The notes beneath the pieces were generated by a model, which saw nothing but the letters and a program-made list of their open reading frames with translations, made no database searches and was not told the DNA's origin. Positions 42,145-50,262 of a DNA stretch of 64,000 nucleotides are shown here, in pieces (within the stretch, counting starts at the first letter, position 1; the number at the start of each line of letters is the position of its first letter). Source of the DNA: Streptomyces cyaneochromogenes (GTDB lineage Bacteria > Actinomycetota > Actinomycetes > Streptomycetales > Streptomycetaceae); the NCBI RefSeq assembly GCF_003963535.1, contig NZ_CP034539.1:3286001-3350000 (forward strand), given 5' to 3'. The position numbers and the translations under genes are program-made.

Positions 42145-44857
42145 GGTCGCTGCCCTCCGACTGCGTCGCCGCGCGACCCGCCTCCAGGCGCGCCACCGGG
42201 ATCCGGAACGGCGAGCAGGAGACGTAGTCGAGGCCGACCTCGTGGAAGAAGTGCACCGACTCGGGGTCGCCGCCGTGCTCGCCGCAGACGCCGAGCTTCA
42301 GGTCGGGGCGGGTCGCACGGCCCGCCTGCGCGGCCGCCGCGACGAGCGAGCCCACGCCGTCCTTGTCGATCGTCTCGAACGGGGAGACACCGAAGATGCC
42401 CTTCTCCAGGTACGCGGTGAAGAACGAGGCCTCCACGTCGTCCCGGCTGAAGCCCCACACGGTCTGGGTGAGGTCGTTCGTGCCGAAGGAGAAGAACTCG
42501 GCCGCCTCGGCGATCTGACCGGCGGTCAGCGCGGCGCGCGGCAGCTCGATCATCGTGCCGATCGACAGCTTGAGCTTGGTGCCCGTCGCCGCCTCGACCT
42601 CCGCGATGACCTGGTCGGCCTCCTCGCGGACGATCTCCAGCTCCTGGACCGTGCCGACGAGCGGGATCATGATCTCGGCGCGCGGGTCGCCCTTGGCGTT
42701 CTTGCGCTCGGCCGCGGCCTCGGCGATGGCGCGGACCTGCATCGTGAACAGGCCGGGGATGACCAGGCCGAGGCGTACGCCGCGCAGGCCCAGCATCGGG
42801 TTCTGCTCGTGCAGCCGGTGCACCGCCTGGAGCAGGCGCAGCTCGTTCTCGTGCGGCTCCTGGCGGGACTCGGCGAGCGCCACGCGGACCGACAGCTCGG
42901 TGATGTCGGGCAGGAACTCGTGCAGCGGCGGGTCCAGCAGACGGACCGTCACCGGCAGGCCGTCCATCGCCGAGAACAGCTCGACGAAGTCCTTCTTCTG
43001 CAGCGGGAGCAGCGCCTTCAGGCTCTCCTCGCGCTCCTCCTCCGTGTGCGCCAGGATGAGGCGCTCGACCAGCTCACGGCGGTCACCGAGGAACATGTGC
43101 TCGGTACGGCACAGGCCGATGCCCTGCGCGCCGAAGCGACGGGCGCGCAGCGCGTCCTCGGCGTTGTCCGCGTTGGCGCGCACCCGCAGCCGGCGCTTGC
43201 GGTCGGCGAACGCCATGATCCGGTGCACGGCCTCGACCAGCTCGTCGGCGTCCTGGGCGCCGGCGTGCATGCGGCCCTCGAAGTACTCCACGACCGGGGA
43301 CGGGACCACCGGCACCTCACCGAGGTACACCTTGCCGCTGGAGCCGTCGATGGAGATGAGGTCGCCCTCCTCCACCACATGCCCGCCCGGCACCGTCATC
43401 CGGCGCCGCTTGGTGTCGACCTCGAGCTCCTCGGCGCCGCAGACACAGGTCTTGCCCATGCCGCGCGCGACCACGGCCGCGTGGGAGGTCTTGCCGCCAC
43501 GGCTGGTCAGGATGCCCTCGGCGGCGATCATGCCGTCCAGGTCGTCGGGGTTGGTCTCCCGGCGGACCAGGATGACCTTCTCGCCGGAACGGGACCACTT
43601 CACGGCGGTGTACGAGTCGAAGACCGCCTTGCCGACCGCCGCACCGGGCGAGGCCGCGATGCCCCGGCCGACCTGCTCGACCTTCGCCTCGTCGTCGAAC
43701 TTCGGGAACATCAGCTGCGCGAGCTGGGCGCCGTTGACGCGCTGCAGCGCCTCCGCCTCGTCGATGAGGCCCTGGTCCACCAACTGGGTCGCGATCCGGA
43801 AGGCGGCGCCCGCCGTGCGCTTGCCGACGCGGGTCTGGAGCATCCACAGCTGACCGCGCTCGATGGTGAACTCGATGTCGCAGAGGTCCTTGTAGTGGTT
43901 CTCCAGCGTCTCCATGATCTGCATCAGCTGGTCGTACGACTTCTTGTCGATCGTCTCCAGCTCCGCCAGCGGCACGGTGTTGCGGATACCCGCGACCACG
44001 TCCTCGCCCTGGGCGTTCTGCAGGTAGTCGCCGTACACGCCCTGGTGGCCGGAGGCGGGGTCGCGGGTGAAGGCGACGCCCGTGCCGGAGTCGGGGCCCA
44101 GGTTGCCGAAGACCATGGAACAGACGTTGACGGCCGTGCCGAGGTCGCCGGGGATGCGCTCCTGGCGGCGGTACAGCTTGGCGCGGTCGGTGTTCCAGGA
44201 GTTGAAGACCGCCTCGATGGCGAGGTCCATCTGCTCGCGCGGGTCCTGCGGGAAGTCCCGGCCGGCCTCCTTCTTCACGATCTTCTTGAAGGCGGTGACC
44301 AGCTTCTTGAGGTCGGCGGCCTCGAGGTCGGTGTCGACCGTGACCTTCTTGACCTCCTTGGCCTTGTCGAGGGCGTCCTCGAAGAGCTCGCCGTCGACAC
44401 CGAGGACCGTCTTGCCGAACATCTGGATGAGGCGGCGGTAGGAGTCCCACGCGAACCGCTCGTCGCCGGCCTGGTCGGCGAGGCCCTTCACGGACTTGTC
44501 GGAGAGTCCGATGTTGAGGACCGTGTCCATCATGCCGGGCATCGAGAACTTGGCACCGGAGCGGACGGAGACCAGGAGCGGGTTGTCGGCCTGGCCGAGC
44601 TTCTTGCCCATGCGGGTCTCGAGAGCGTCGAGGTGCGCACTCACCTCGTCACGCAGTGCCGCGGGCTCCTCGCCACTTTCGAGGTAGACCTTGCAGGCTT
44701 CCGTCGTGATGGTGAAGCCCGGGGGAACGGGGAGTCCCAGGTTGGTCATCTCGGCGAGGTTGGCGCCCTTGCCACCCAAGAGGTCCTTGAGGTCCTTGTT
44801 TCCCTCGGTGAAGTCGTAAACGAACTTCGCTACGTGGGGTTCTTTGTTTTCCGACAC
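42137..44857 (-). CDS. ppdK: Pyruvate, phosphate dikinase
   Basis: 906 residues, full length. The N-terminal ATP-grasp part starts GGKGANLAEMTNLGLPVPPGFTI. The swivelling phosphohistidine domain has TSRGGKTSHAAVVARGMGK with the catalytic His. The C-terminal TIM-barrel PEP domain has GLCRTEHMFL, FFSFGTNDLTQ and the catalytic Cys in LGVCGEHGGDP. It interconverts pyruvate + ATP + Pi and PEP + AMP + PPi, feeding gluconeogenesis. GTG start (VSENKEPH) with a GAGGGAG-containing leader. Monocistronic, with a long structured upstream region. Confidence 0.97.
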   Translation of the reverse strand: MSENKEPHVAKFVYDFTEGNKDLKDLLGGKGANLAEMTNLGLPVPPGFTITTEACKVYLESGEEPAALRDEVSAHLDALETRMGKKLGQADNPLLVSVRSGAKFSMPGMMDTVLNIGLSDKSVKGLADQAGDERFAWDSYRRLIQMFGKTVLGVDGELFEDALDKAKEVKKVTVDTDLEAADLKKLVTAFKKIVKKEAGRDFPQDPREQMDLAIEAVFNSWNTDRAKLYRRQERIPGDLGTAVNVCSMVFGNLGPDSGTGVAFTRDPASGHQGVYGDYLQNAQGEDVVAGIRNTVPLAELETIDKKSYDQLMQIMETLENHYKDLCDIEFTIERGQLWMLQTRVGKRTAGAAFRIATQLVDQGLIDEAEALQRVNGAQLAQLMFPKFDDEAKVEQVGRGIAASPGAAVGKAVFDSYTAVKWSRSGEKVILVRRETNPDDLDGMIAAEGILTSRGGKTSHAAVVARGMGKTCVCGAEELEVDTKRRRMTVPGGHVVEEGDLISIDGSSGKVYLGEVPVVPSPVVEYFEGRMHAGAQDADELVEAVHRIMAFADRKRRLRVRANADNAEDALRARRFGAQGIGLCRTEHMFLGDRRELVERLILAHTEEEREESLKALLPLQKKDFVELFSAMDGLPVTVRLLDPPLHEFLPDITELSVRVALAESRQEPHENELRLLQAVHRLHEQNPMLGLRGVRLGLVIPGLFTMQVRAIAEAAAERKNAKGDPRAEIMIPLVGTVQELEIVREEADQVIAEVEAATGTKLKLSIGTMIELPRAALTAGQIAEAAEFFSFGTNDLTQTVWGFSRDDVEASFFTAYLEKGIFGVSPFETIDKDGVGSLVAAAAQAGRATRPDLKLGVCGEHGGDPESVHFFHEVGLDYVSCSPFRIPVARLEAGRAATQSEGSDHR

Positions 44858-45263
44858 GGTCTCGACTCCCTCGAGGACGCGGTGGCTGCCCTGACGGCCA
44901 GGAACATACCCAGATCGAAGGCGCCTGGGTACGTCTACTCACGCGTCATGCGCCTGTAACCACCCGTCCGCCAGTGGATCGAAAGTCAAAGCTTGGCAAG
45001 CGCTGACGGCCGGATGTTTTCACTTCTTGAACGCAAGAGCGCCCACAGGTGCGGAATTTCGCTCAGATGAGCGCCCTTACCGCACGTCTGATTTCGATCG
45101 ATGAACGATCAAGGGGTGGCACCGAGTGCCACCCCTTGGAGAAGTGCAACCGCTCAAGATCCGCTCATCTGAGCGCAACCCTTATCAAGGGTGGCGAGAA
45201 TCACGCTGCCACAGCCAGGGAATTTCCACCATGCGGACGGCTGACCTGGCCGAAACGTCCTGG
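44858..45263. other. 406-bp upstream region of ppdK with dyads and a hairpin
   Basis: Contains two hyphenated dyads, GCTCAGATGAGC (45061-45072) and its inverted form GCTCATCTGAGC (45163-45174), 102 bp apart. Between them is a strong hairpin (listed separately). The stretch 44950-45100 is AT-richer than the genome and probably holds the ppdK promoter. No gene is convincing here. Confidence 0.6.
45110..45138. terminator. Perfect 12-bp hairpin between ROK gene and ppdK
   Basis: CAAGGGGTGGCA and TGCCACCCCTTG pair fully around a five-base loop. It lies downstream of the ROK gene and upstream of ppdK on the same strand, so it could terminate the former. No T tract. Confidence 0.7.
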
Positions 45264-46493
45264 TTACACGCCGAGCGCCAGCAGCCGTTCCTCCACCCGC
45301 TCCGGCGCGTACAGATGCTCCACGACCAGCGCCCCGGCCCCCACCAGCCCGGCCCGCTCCCCAAGCCGCGACGTCACGACGTCCAGATGAGCGGTGGAGC
45401 GCGGCAGCGCCCGCTGGTACAACAACTCCCGTACGCCGGTGAGGAAGGGCGTCCCGGCCAGGTCCCCGGCGATCATCAGCACCCCCGGGTTGAGCAGCGT
45501 CACGACCGTCGCCAGCACGTCCCCGACCTGTCGTCCGGCCTCCCGGGCCAGCGCGGCCGCCCCCGGATGCCCGGACGCCAGCAGGTCCCGCACATCCGAT
45601 CCCGAGGCCGCCGGCACCCCGGTCTCGGCCAGCCGCCGGGCCACGGCACCGCCACTGGCGACGGCGGCCAGACAGCCGTACGAACCACACCGGCACAGCG
45701 CGTCGGCGCCCACCCGGATGTGCCCGATGTCGCCCGCGCCCCCGTCGACGCCCCGGAACACCGAGCCGTCCACCACGACCCCCGCGCCGATACCGGTCGA
45801 CACCTTGACCAGCACGAACGCCGAGCAGTCCGGGTATCCGGTGCGCTGTTCGCCGTACGCCATGAGGTTGGCGTCGTTGTCGACGAGGACCGGCACCGGC
45901 CCGGCCCCCGTGTGCTCGCCGAACGCCCCGGCGAGGCGGCCTCGTATGTCGTAGCCGTCCCAGCCCGGCATGATCGGCGGCTGGACCACCCGGCCGGTCT
46001 CGCTGTCCACCGGCCCCGGCACCGCCAGCCCGATGCCGCCCACCTCGTCGGCCCGGCGCCCGGCCTTCTCCAGCAGTTCGGCGAACCAGCGCCCCAGCTC
46101 GCCCAGCACCACGTCCGGCCCGTCCTCGATGACCAGCACCCCTCCGTGCTCGGCGAGGATCTCGCCGGTCAGGGACAGGACCGCGGCGCGCGCGTGCCGG
46201 GTGTCCAGGTCGGCGGTGAGGACGACCGCGTGCTCGCCGTCGAACTCCAGGGTGATGGAGGGGCGGCCGCCCAGCGGGGAGCCCACGGGACCGCCGGCGC
46301 CCTCGCGCAGCCAGCCCGCGCGGAAGAGCCGGTCGAGGCGCTGGCCGACGGTCGCACGGGAGAGTCCGGTGGCCTGCTGAAGGGCGCCGCGCGTGGTGGC
46401 GCGCCCGCTGCGCACGAGTTCGAGCAGATCGCCGGCGCCCGCCTGACTGCCACTCCTGGTCGCCTTGCCCGTCCGTCCCGGCTGACCGGTCAT
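45264..46493 (-). CDS. ROK-family transcriptional regulator
   Basis: About 409 residues: N-terminal winged HTH (TTRGALQQATGLSRATVGQRLDRL), then the ROK sugar-kinase-like fold with ADLDTRHARAAVLSL, VLVDNDANLMAYGE, the zinc motif GHIRVGADALCRCGSYGCL and a sugar-binding region. The ROK Glu after GC-L is Ala here (GCLAAVASG). It probably represses the divergent glycosidase genes in response to a sugar. Start at ATG 46493 with AAGGGGG upstream; a GTG two codons earlier is possible. Confidence 0.92.
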   Translation of the reverse strand: MTGQPGRTGKATRSGSQAGAGDLLELVRSGRATTRGALQQATGLSRATVGQRLDRLFRAGWLREGAGGPVGSPLGGRPSITLEFDGEHAVVLTADLDTRHARAAVLSLTGEILAEHGGVLVIEDGPDVVLGELGRWFAELLEKAGRRADEVGGIGLAVPGPVDSETGRVVQPPIMPGWDGYDIRGRLAGAFGEHTGAGPVPVLVDNDANLMAYGEQRTGYPDCSAFVLVKVSTGIGAGVVVDGSVFRGVDGGAGDIGHIRVGADALCRCGSYGCLAAVASGGAVARRLAETGVPAASGSDVRDLLASGHPGAAALAREAGRQVGDVLATVVTLLNPGVLMIAGDLAGTPFLTGVRELLYQRALPRSTAHLDVVTSRLGERAGLVGAGALVVEHLYAPERVEERLLALGV

Positions 46494-46511
46494 GCGCACC
46501 CCCTTGTGTTT

Positions 46512-46560
46512 CTCAACTCTGCATTACATATTGAGTTTTGCGTGTTAAATAGACGTAACC
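46512..46560. promoter_or_regulatory. AT-rich divergent promoter of ROK and glycosidase genes
   Basis: About 60 bases of unusually low G+C between the divergent genes. CTCAA (46512-46516) and TTGAG (46531-46535) form a dyad, a possible ROK operator. For the glycosidase, TTGCGT then 18 bases then TACGGT give a promoter whose start would fall at or next to the ATG at 46572. Confidence 0.5.
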
Positions 46561-46571
46561 CTACGGTAGCC

Positions 46572-48152
46572 ATGACCGAACCGGTCGGCCGGACGTCTTT
46601 CGGGGAGCCCCGAGTGGATCGCACTGCCCAGCTCACAGCCCGTCGCATCGAGCGTGACATTGCATACGATCCACCCCCCGTGGCGGATTCGCTGCACGTC
46701 AGGGCCGCACGGGTTCTGGAGGCCAACTGGACCGGCACGTCGACGGTGCCCTCGCGCAGCCTGTATCCGCACCAGTGGTCCTGGGACTCCGCGTTCATCG
46801 CGATCGGCCTCAGGCACCTCTCACCCCTGCGGGCCCAGACGGAGCTGGAGACGCTGCTGGACGCCCAGTGGGGTGACGGGCGCATCCCGCACATCGTGTT
46901 CAACCCCTCCGTGCCGCTCGACGCCTACTTCCCGAGCCCCGACTTCTGGCGTTCCTCGACCGCGGGGCGCGCTGCGGGCGCCCCGCGCACCGTACAGACC
47001 TCCGGCATCGTGCAACCACCGGTGCACGCGCTGGCGGCCTGGCTGGTGCACCGCGCCGACCCCGGGCTGTCCCGGGCGCGCGGCTTCCTCACCCGGGTGT
47101 ATCCCCGCCTGGCCGCCTGGCACCGCTATCTGCTGCACCGGCGCGACCTCGGCGGAGGCGGCCTCGCGTCCGTCGTGCACCCCTGGGAACAGGGTATGGA
47201 CAACAGCCCCTGCTGGGACGCCCCGCTCTCCCGCATCACCCCGGCCCCGGCCCGCTCCTTCCGCCGCGCCGACCTCGACCACGGGGCGGCCGAGGACCGG
47301 CCGACGGATCTGGACTACGGGCGGTATGTGCGGCTGGCGACGGAGTACCGGGACGCGGGGTACAGGGATGGGTTGGGCGGGGGATATGAGGCTGGGTTGG
47401 GCGGGGGATATGAGGATGGGTTGGGCGGGGGACATGAGGCTGGCGGCGCGGGCGACTTCGCCGTCGAGGACCCGGCGTTCAACGCCCTGCTCATCGCCTC
47501 CGAGCACGCGCTGGCCGGGATCGCGCGGGAGCTGGGGGCCACGGGCACGGCCCGGCACGCACGCGCCGAGCGCCTGACGGCGGCGCTGATCGAGCGGCTG
47601 TGGGACCCGGCGGAGGGGATGTTCTTCTGCCGCGACCTGGGCGACGCACACGACACACGCGACGCCCACGACGTACGCGAAGCAAGGGCCGGCGGCCCGA
47701 CCGGAGAGCTGATCCCGGAGCGCAGTGTCTCCGGCCTGATCCCCCTCCTCCTCCCCACCCTCCCGCGCGACATCACCGCCACCCTGCTCCGCACGGCCCA
47801 GGGCCCGCACTTCGGCCTCGGTGACACGACCCGCCTCGCCCCGTCGTACGACCTCCTCGGCGAGGCCTTCGACCCGCACCGCTACTGGCGGGGCCCGGCC
47901 TGGTTCAACACGAGCTGGCTGCTGGAGCGCGGGCTGCGCACCCACGGCGAGCGGGAGCGTGCCGACGCCGTGCGCACGGCGGTGCTGGACCTTGCCGCCG
48001 CCTCCGACTTCGCCGAGTACGTCGACCCGTACACCGGCGAGGCCTGCGGAGCCACCGGCTTCGGCTGGACGGCCGCCCTCGCACTCGACCTGCTGCACAG
48101 CGAGACCGAAGCCACCGCGATCACGGGATTCAAGGGAGGTAACCGGGGATGA
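46572..48152 (+). CDS. GH63-like glycoside hydrolase (trehalase/glucosylglycerate hydrolase superfamily)
   Basis: About 526 residues with an (alpha/alpha)6-barrel pattern: SLYPHQWSWDSAFIAIGL, WGDGRIPHIVFN, VHPWEQGMDNSPCWD and YWRGPAWFNTSWLLERGL, as in GH63 mannosylglycerate/glucosylglycerate hydrolases. The preferred substrate is not known. Odd: a Gly-rich insertion of three 8-residue repeats (DGLGGGYE, AGLGGGYE, DGLGGGHE; 24-bp DNA repeats at 47367-47438), and a second Asp/His/Arg-rich insertion near DAHDTRDAHD. Start uncertain: ATG 46572 fits a leaderless promoter, GTG 46614 has GGGGAG six bases upstream. The stop overlaps the next gene by four bases. Confidence 0.82.
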   Translation: MTEPVGRTSFGEPRVDRTAQLTARRIERDIAYDPPPVADSLHVRAARVLEANWTGTSTVPSRSLYPHQWSWDSAFIAIGLRHLSPLRAQTELETLLDAQWGDGRIPHIVFNPSVPLDAYFPSPDFWRSSTAGRAAGAPRTVQTSGIVQPPVHALAAWLVHRADPGLSRARGFLTRVYPRLAAWHRYLLHRRDLGGGGLASVVHPWEQGMDNSPCWDAPLSRITPAPARSFRRADLDHGAAEDRPTDLDYGRYVRLATEYRDAGYRDGLGGGYEAGLGGGYEDGLGGGHEAGGAGDFAVEDPAFNALLIASEHALAGIARELGATGTARHARAERLTAALIERLWDPAEGMFFCRDLGDAHDTRDAHDVREARAGGPTGELIPERSVSGLIPLLLPTLPRDITATLLRTAQGPHFGLGDTTRLAPSYDLLGEAFDPHRYWRGPAWFNTSWLLERGLRTHGERERADAVRTAVLDLAAASDFAEYVDPYTGEACGATGFGWTAALALDLLHSETEATAITGFKGGNRG

Positions 48153-50086
48153 CGGACCGCCATCATCTGCTCGTGTACGGGGGCACGTTCGCCGCCGTGG
48201 GAGACCGTGGGGACATCAGCGGCGTACGGGGCGTCGGCTCCCCGGAGGGGTTATTCGTACGCGACGCCCGGCACCTGAGCCGCTGGCAGCTCACCGTCGA
48301 CGGGGCCGTGCCCGAGGCGCTCAGCCCGGTCGCCGACGGCGACACCGCCCGCTGCGTACTGGTCCCGCGCGGCGGCCGCAACGAACCGCCCGCCTACACG
48401 CTCTTCCGCGAACAGGCCGTCGGGGACGCCTCGTTCATCGAGTCGCTCCGTGTGACCAGCAACCGTCCGGTGCCGACGACGGTCCGCCTCGCCGTCACCG
48501 CCGACGCCGACTTCACCGACCAGTTCGAGCTCCGCTCCGACCACCGCACCTACGCAAAGACCGGCGCCACCCGCTCCCGCCAGGTCCTCGACCACGGCGT
48601 GGAGTTCACCTACCAGCGCGGCGAATGGCGGTCGATCACGACCGTGACGGCCGACCCCGCCCCCGACGGCGTGGAGGAGACGGGCACCGGCGCCCGCCGC
48701 CTCGTCTGGACCCTGGACCTGGAGCCCCACGGCACGGCGGAACTGACCCTCCGGGTGATGGCCCGCCCGCACGGCGACAAACGGGCCCTGCGCGTCCCAG
48801 CTTCCCCCGCCGCCCTGACCGAACAGCTCCTCTCCCTGGAGGGCGAGTTCGTGGAGGGCGTGGCCTTCCCGACCGGCTGGCCGGAGCTGGCCGCCGCCTG
48901 CGCCCGGGGCCTGGCCGACCTGGCCTCGCTCGAGGTCCCGGCGACGGGCCCGGAGGGCGAGGAGCTCCGCGTCCCGGCCGCCGGCGCCCCCTGGTTCCTG
49001 ACCCTCCTGGGCCGCGACGCCCTTCTCACCTCCCTCTTCGCCCTCCCCTACCGCCCCCAGCCGGCCGCCGCCACCCTCTGCGCGCTGGCCGCGACCCAGG
49101 CGACACGGACGGACCCCGAGTCGGTGGCCCAGCCCGGCAAGATCGTGCACGAGGTACGGCACGGCGAGCTGGCGCACTTCGGGCAGGTGCCGTACGGCCG
49201 TTACTACGGCTCGGTGGACGCGACGCCGCTGTTCCTGATCCTGCTGGGCGCGTACGTCGAGCAGACCGGCGACACGACCCTCGCGCGGCGCCTGGAGCCC
49301 TACGCCCGCGCGGCGATCGGCTGGATGCTGGACCACGGCGGCCTGACCTCCCGCGGCTACCTGGTCTACCGCGCCGACCAGGGCGGCCTCGCCAACCAGA
49401 ACTGGAAGGACTCCCCCGGCGCCATCTGCTCGGCCGACGGCACCCGCCCCGCGGGACCGGTGATGGCGGCGGGCGCGCAGGGCTACGCGTACGACGCCCT
49501 GCGCCGCACGGCATGGCTGTCCCGCACTGCGTGGCAGGACGAGACCTACGCGGCCCTCCTGGAACAGGCGGCCGGCGATCTCCGGGACCGATTCCAGCGG
49601 GACTTCTGGATGCCGGAGCACTCCTTCCCCGCCCTGGCACTGGACGGCGCGGGCAACCAGGTGAACGCACTCGCGTCGGACGCGGGGCATCTGCTCTGGT
49701 CGGGCCTGCTGGACAAGGAGTACGGCGAACTGGTGGGCCGCCGCCTGCTGGAACCCGACTTCTTCTCGGGCTGGGGCGTCCGCACCCTCGCCGCCGGCCA
49801 GCCGGCGTTCCACCCCCTCTCCTACCACCGGGGCTCGGTCTGGCCGCACGACAACGCCCTGATCACCCTGGGCCTGGCCCGCTACGGCCTCCACGACGAG
49901 GCCCGCACGGTCGCCCACGCCCTGGTCGACGCGGCGACGACCACCGGCCACCGCCTGCCGGAGGTCATCGCGGGCTACGGCCGCGACACCCACGCGGAAC
50001 CGGTGCCGTACCCGCACGCATGCGTCCGCGAATCCCGCTCGGCGGCGGCCCCGCTGGCACTCTTGACGGCGGTGGGAGGGGCGTAG
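48149..50086 (+). CDS. Amylo-alpha-1,6-glucosidase-like (glycogen debranching family) protein
   Basis: 645 residues. The N-terminal beta domain (VYGGTFAAVGDRGDISG, SPEGLFVRDARHLSRWQL) matches the glycogen-debranching N-terminal module. The C-terminal helical barrel has FLTLLGRDALLTSLFALPYRP, PYGRYYGSVDATPLFLILLG, NQNWKDSPGA and YHRGSVWPHDNALITLGL. Such proteins hydrolyse alpha-glucosidic branches or act on related sugars. It is translationally coupled (ATGA) to the GH63-like enzyme, and the two probably share one sugar pathway under the ROK regulator. Confidence 0.87.
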   Translation: MTDRHHLLVYGGTFAAVGDRGDISGVRGVGSPEGLFVRDARHLSRWQLTVDGAVPEALSPVADGDTARCVLVPRGGRNEPPAYTLFREQAVGDASFIESLRVTSNRPVPTTVRLAVTADADFTDQFELRSDHRTYAKTGATRSRQVLDHGVEFTYQRGEWRSITTVTADPAPDGVEETGTGARRLVWTLDLEPHGTAELTLRVMARPHGDKRALRVPASPAALTEQLLSLEGEFVEGVAFPTGWPELAAACARGLADLASLEVPATGPEGEELRVPAAGAPWFLTLLGRDALLTSLFALPYRPQPAAATLCALAATQATRTDPESVAQPGKIVHEVRHGELAHFGQVPYGRYYGSVDATPLFLILLGAYVEQTGDTTLARRLEPYARAAIGWMLDHGGLTSRGYLVYRADQGGLANQNWKDSPGAICSADGTRPAGPVMAAGAQGYAYDALRRTAWLSRTAWQDETYAALLEQAAGDLRDRFQRDFWMPEHSFPALALDGAGNQVNALASDAGHLLWSGLLDKEYGELVGRRLLEPDFFSGWGVRTLAAGQPAFHPLSYHRGSVWPHDNALITLGLARYGLHDEARTVAHALVDAATTTGHRLPEVIAGYGRDTHAEPVPYPHACVRESRSAAAPLALLTAVGGA

Positions 50087-50162
50087 GAGGGGGTGCGACG
50101 GGCCTGTTGGCCTGGCGTTTGCCGAGCGTTTGCCGAGCGCTGGGGCACCGGGGCTGAACACC

Positions 50163-50204
50163 GGCTGGGGGCCGGCCGTACGGGATGACGGCGGGCCCCC
50201 AGCC
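50163..50204. terminator. 11-bp stem-loop after the glycosidase operon
   Basis: GGCTGGGGGCC (50163-50173) pairs with GGCCCCCAGCC (50194-50204) around a 20-base loop. An 11-bp direct repeat GCGTTTGCCGA sits just before it (around 50115-50135). It lies 76 bases after the stop codon of the debranching-like gene. Confidence 0.65.
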
Positions 50205-50262
50205 TCCCCAGCGAGGCCCGCCACACCACTCCACCAGGGGCCTCGCACGGAAGGACCTTCGG

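Noticed and set aside
45126..48152. A 1008-codon frame that would fuse a long N-terminal region to the GH63-like enzyme
   Set aside because: The first 480 codons lie antisense to the ROK regulator, which has a full conserved sequence and a divergent promoter between the genes.
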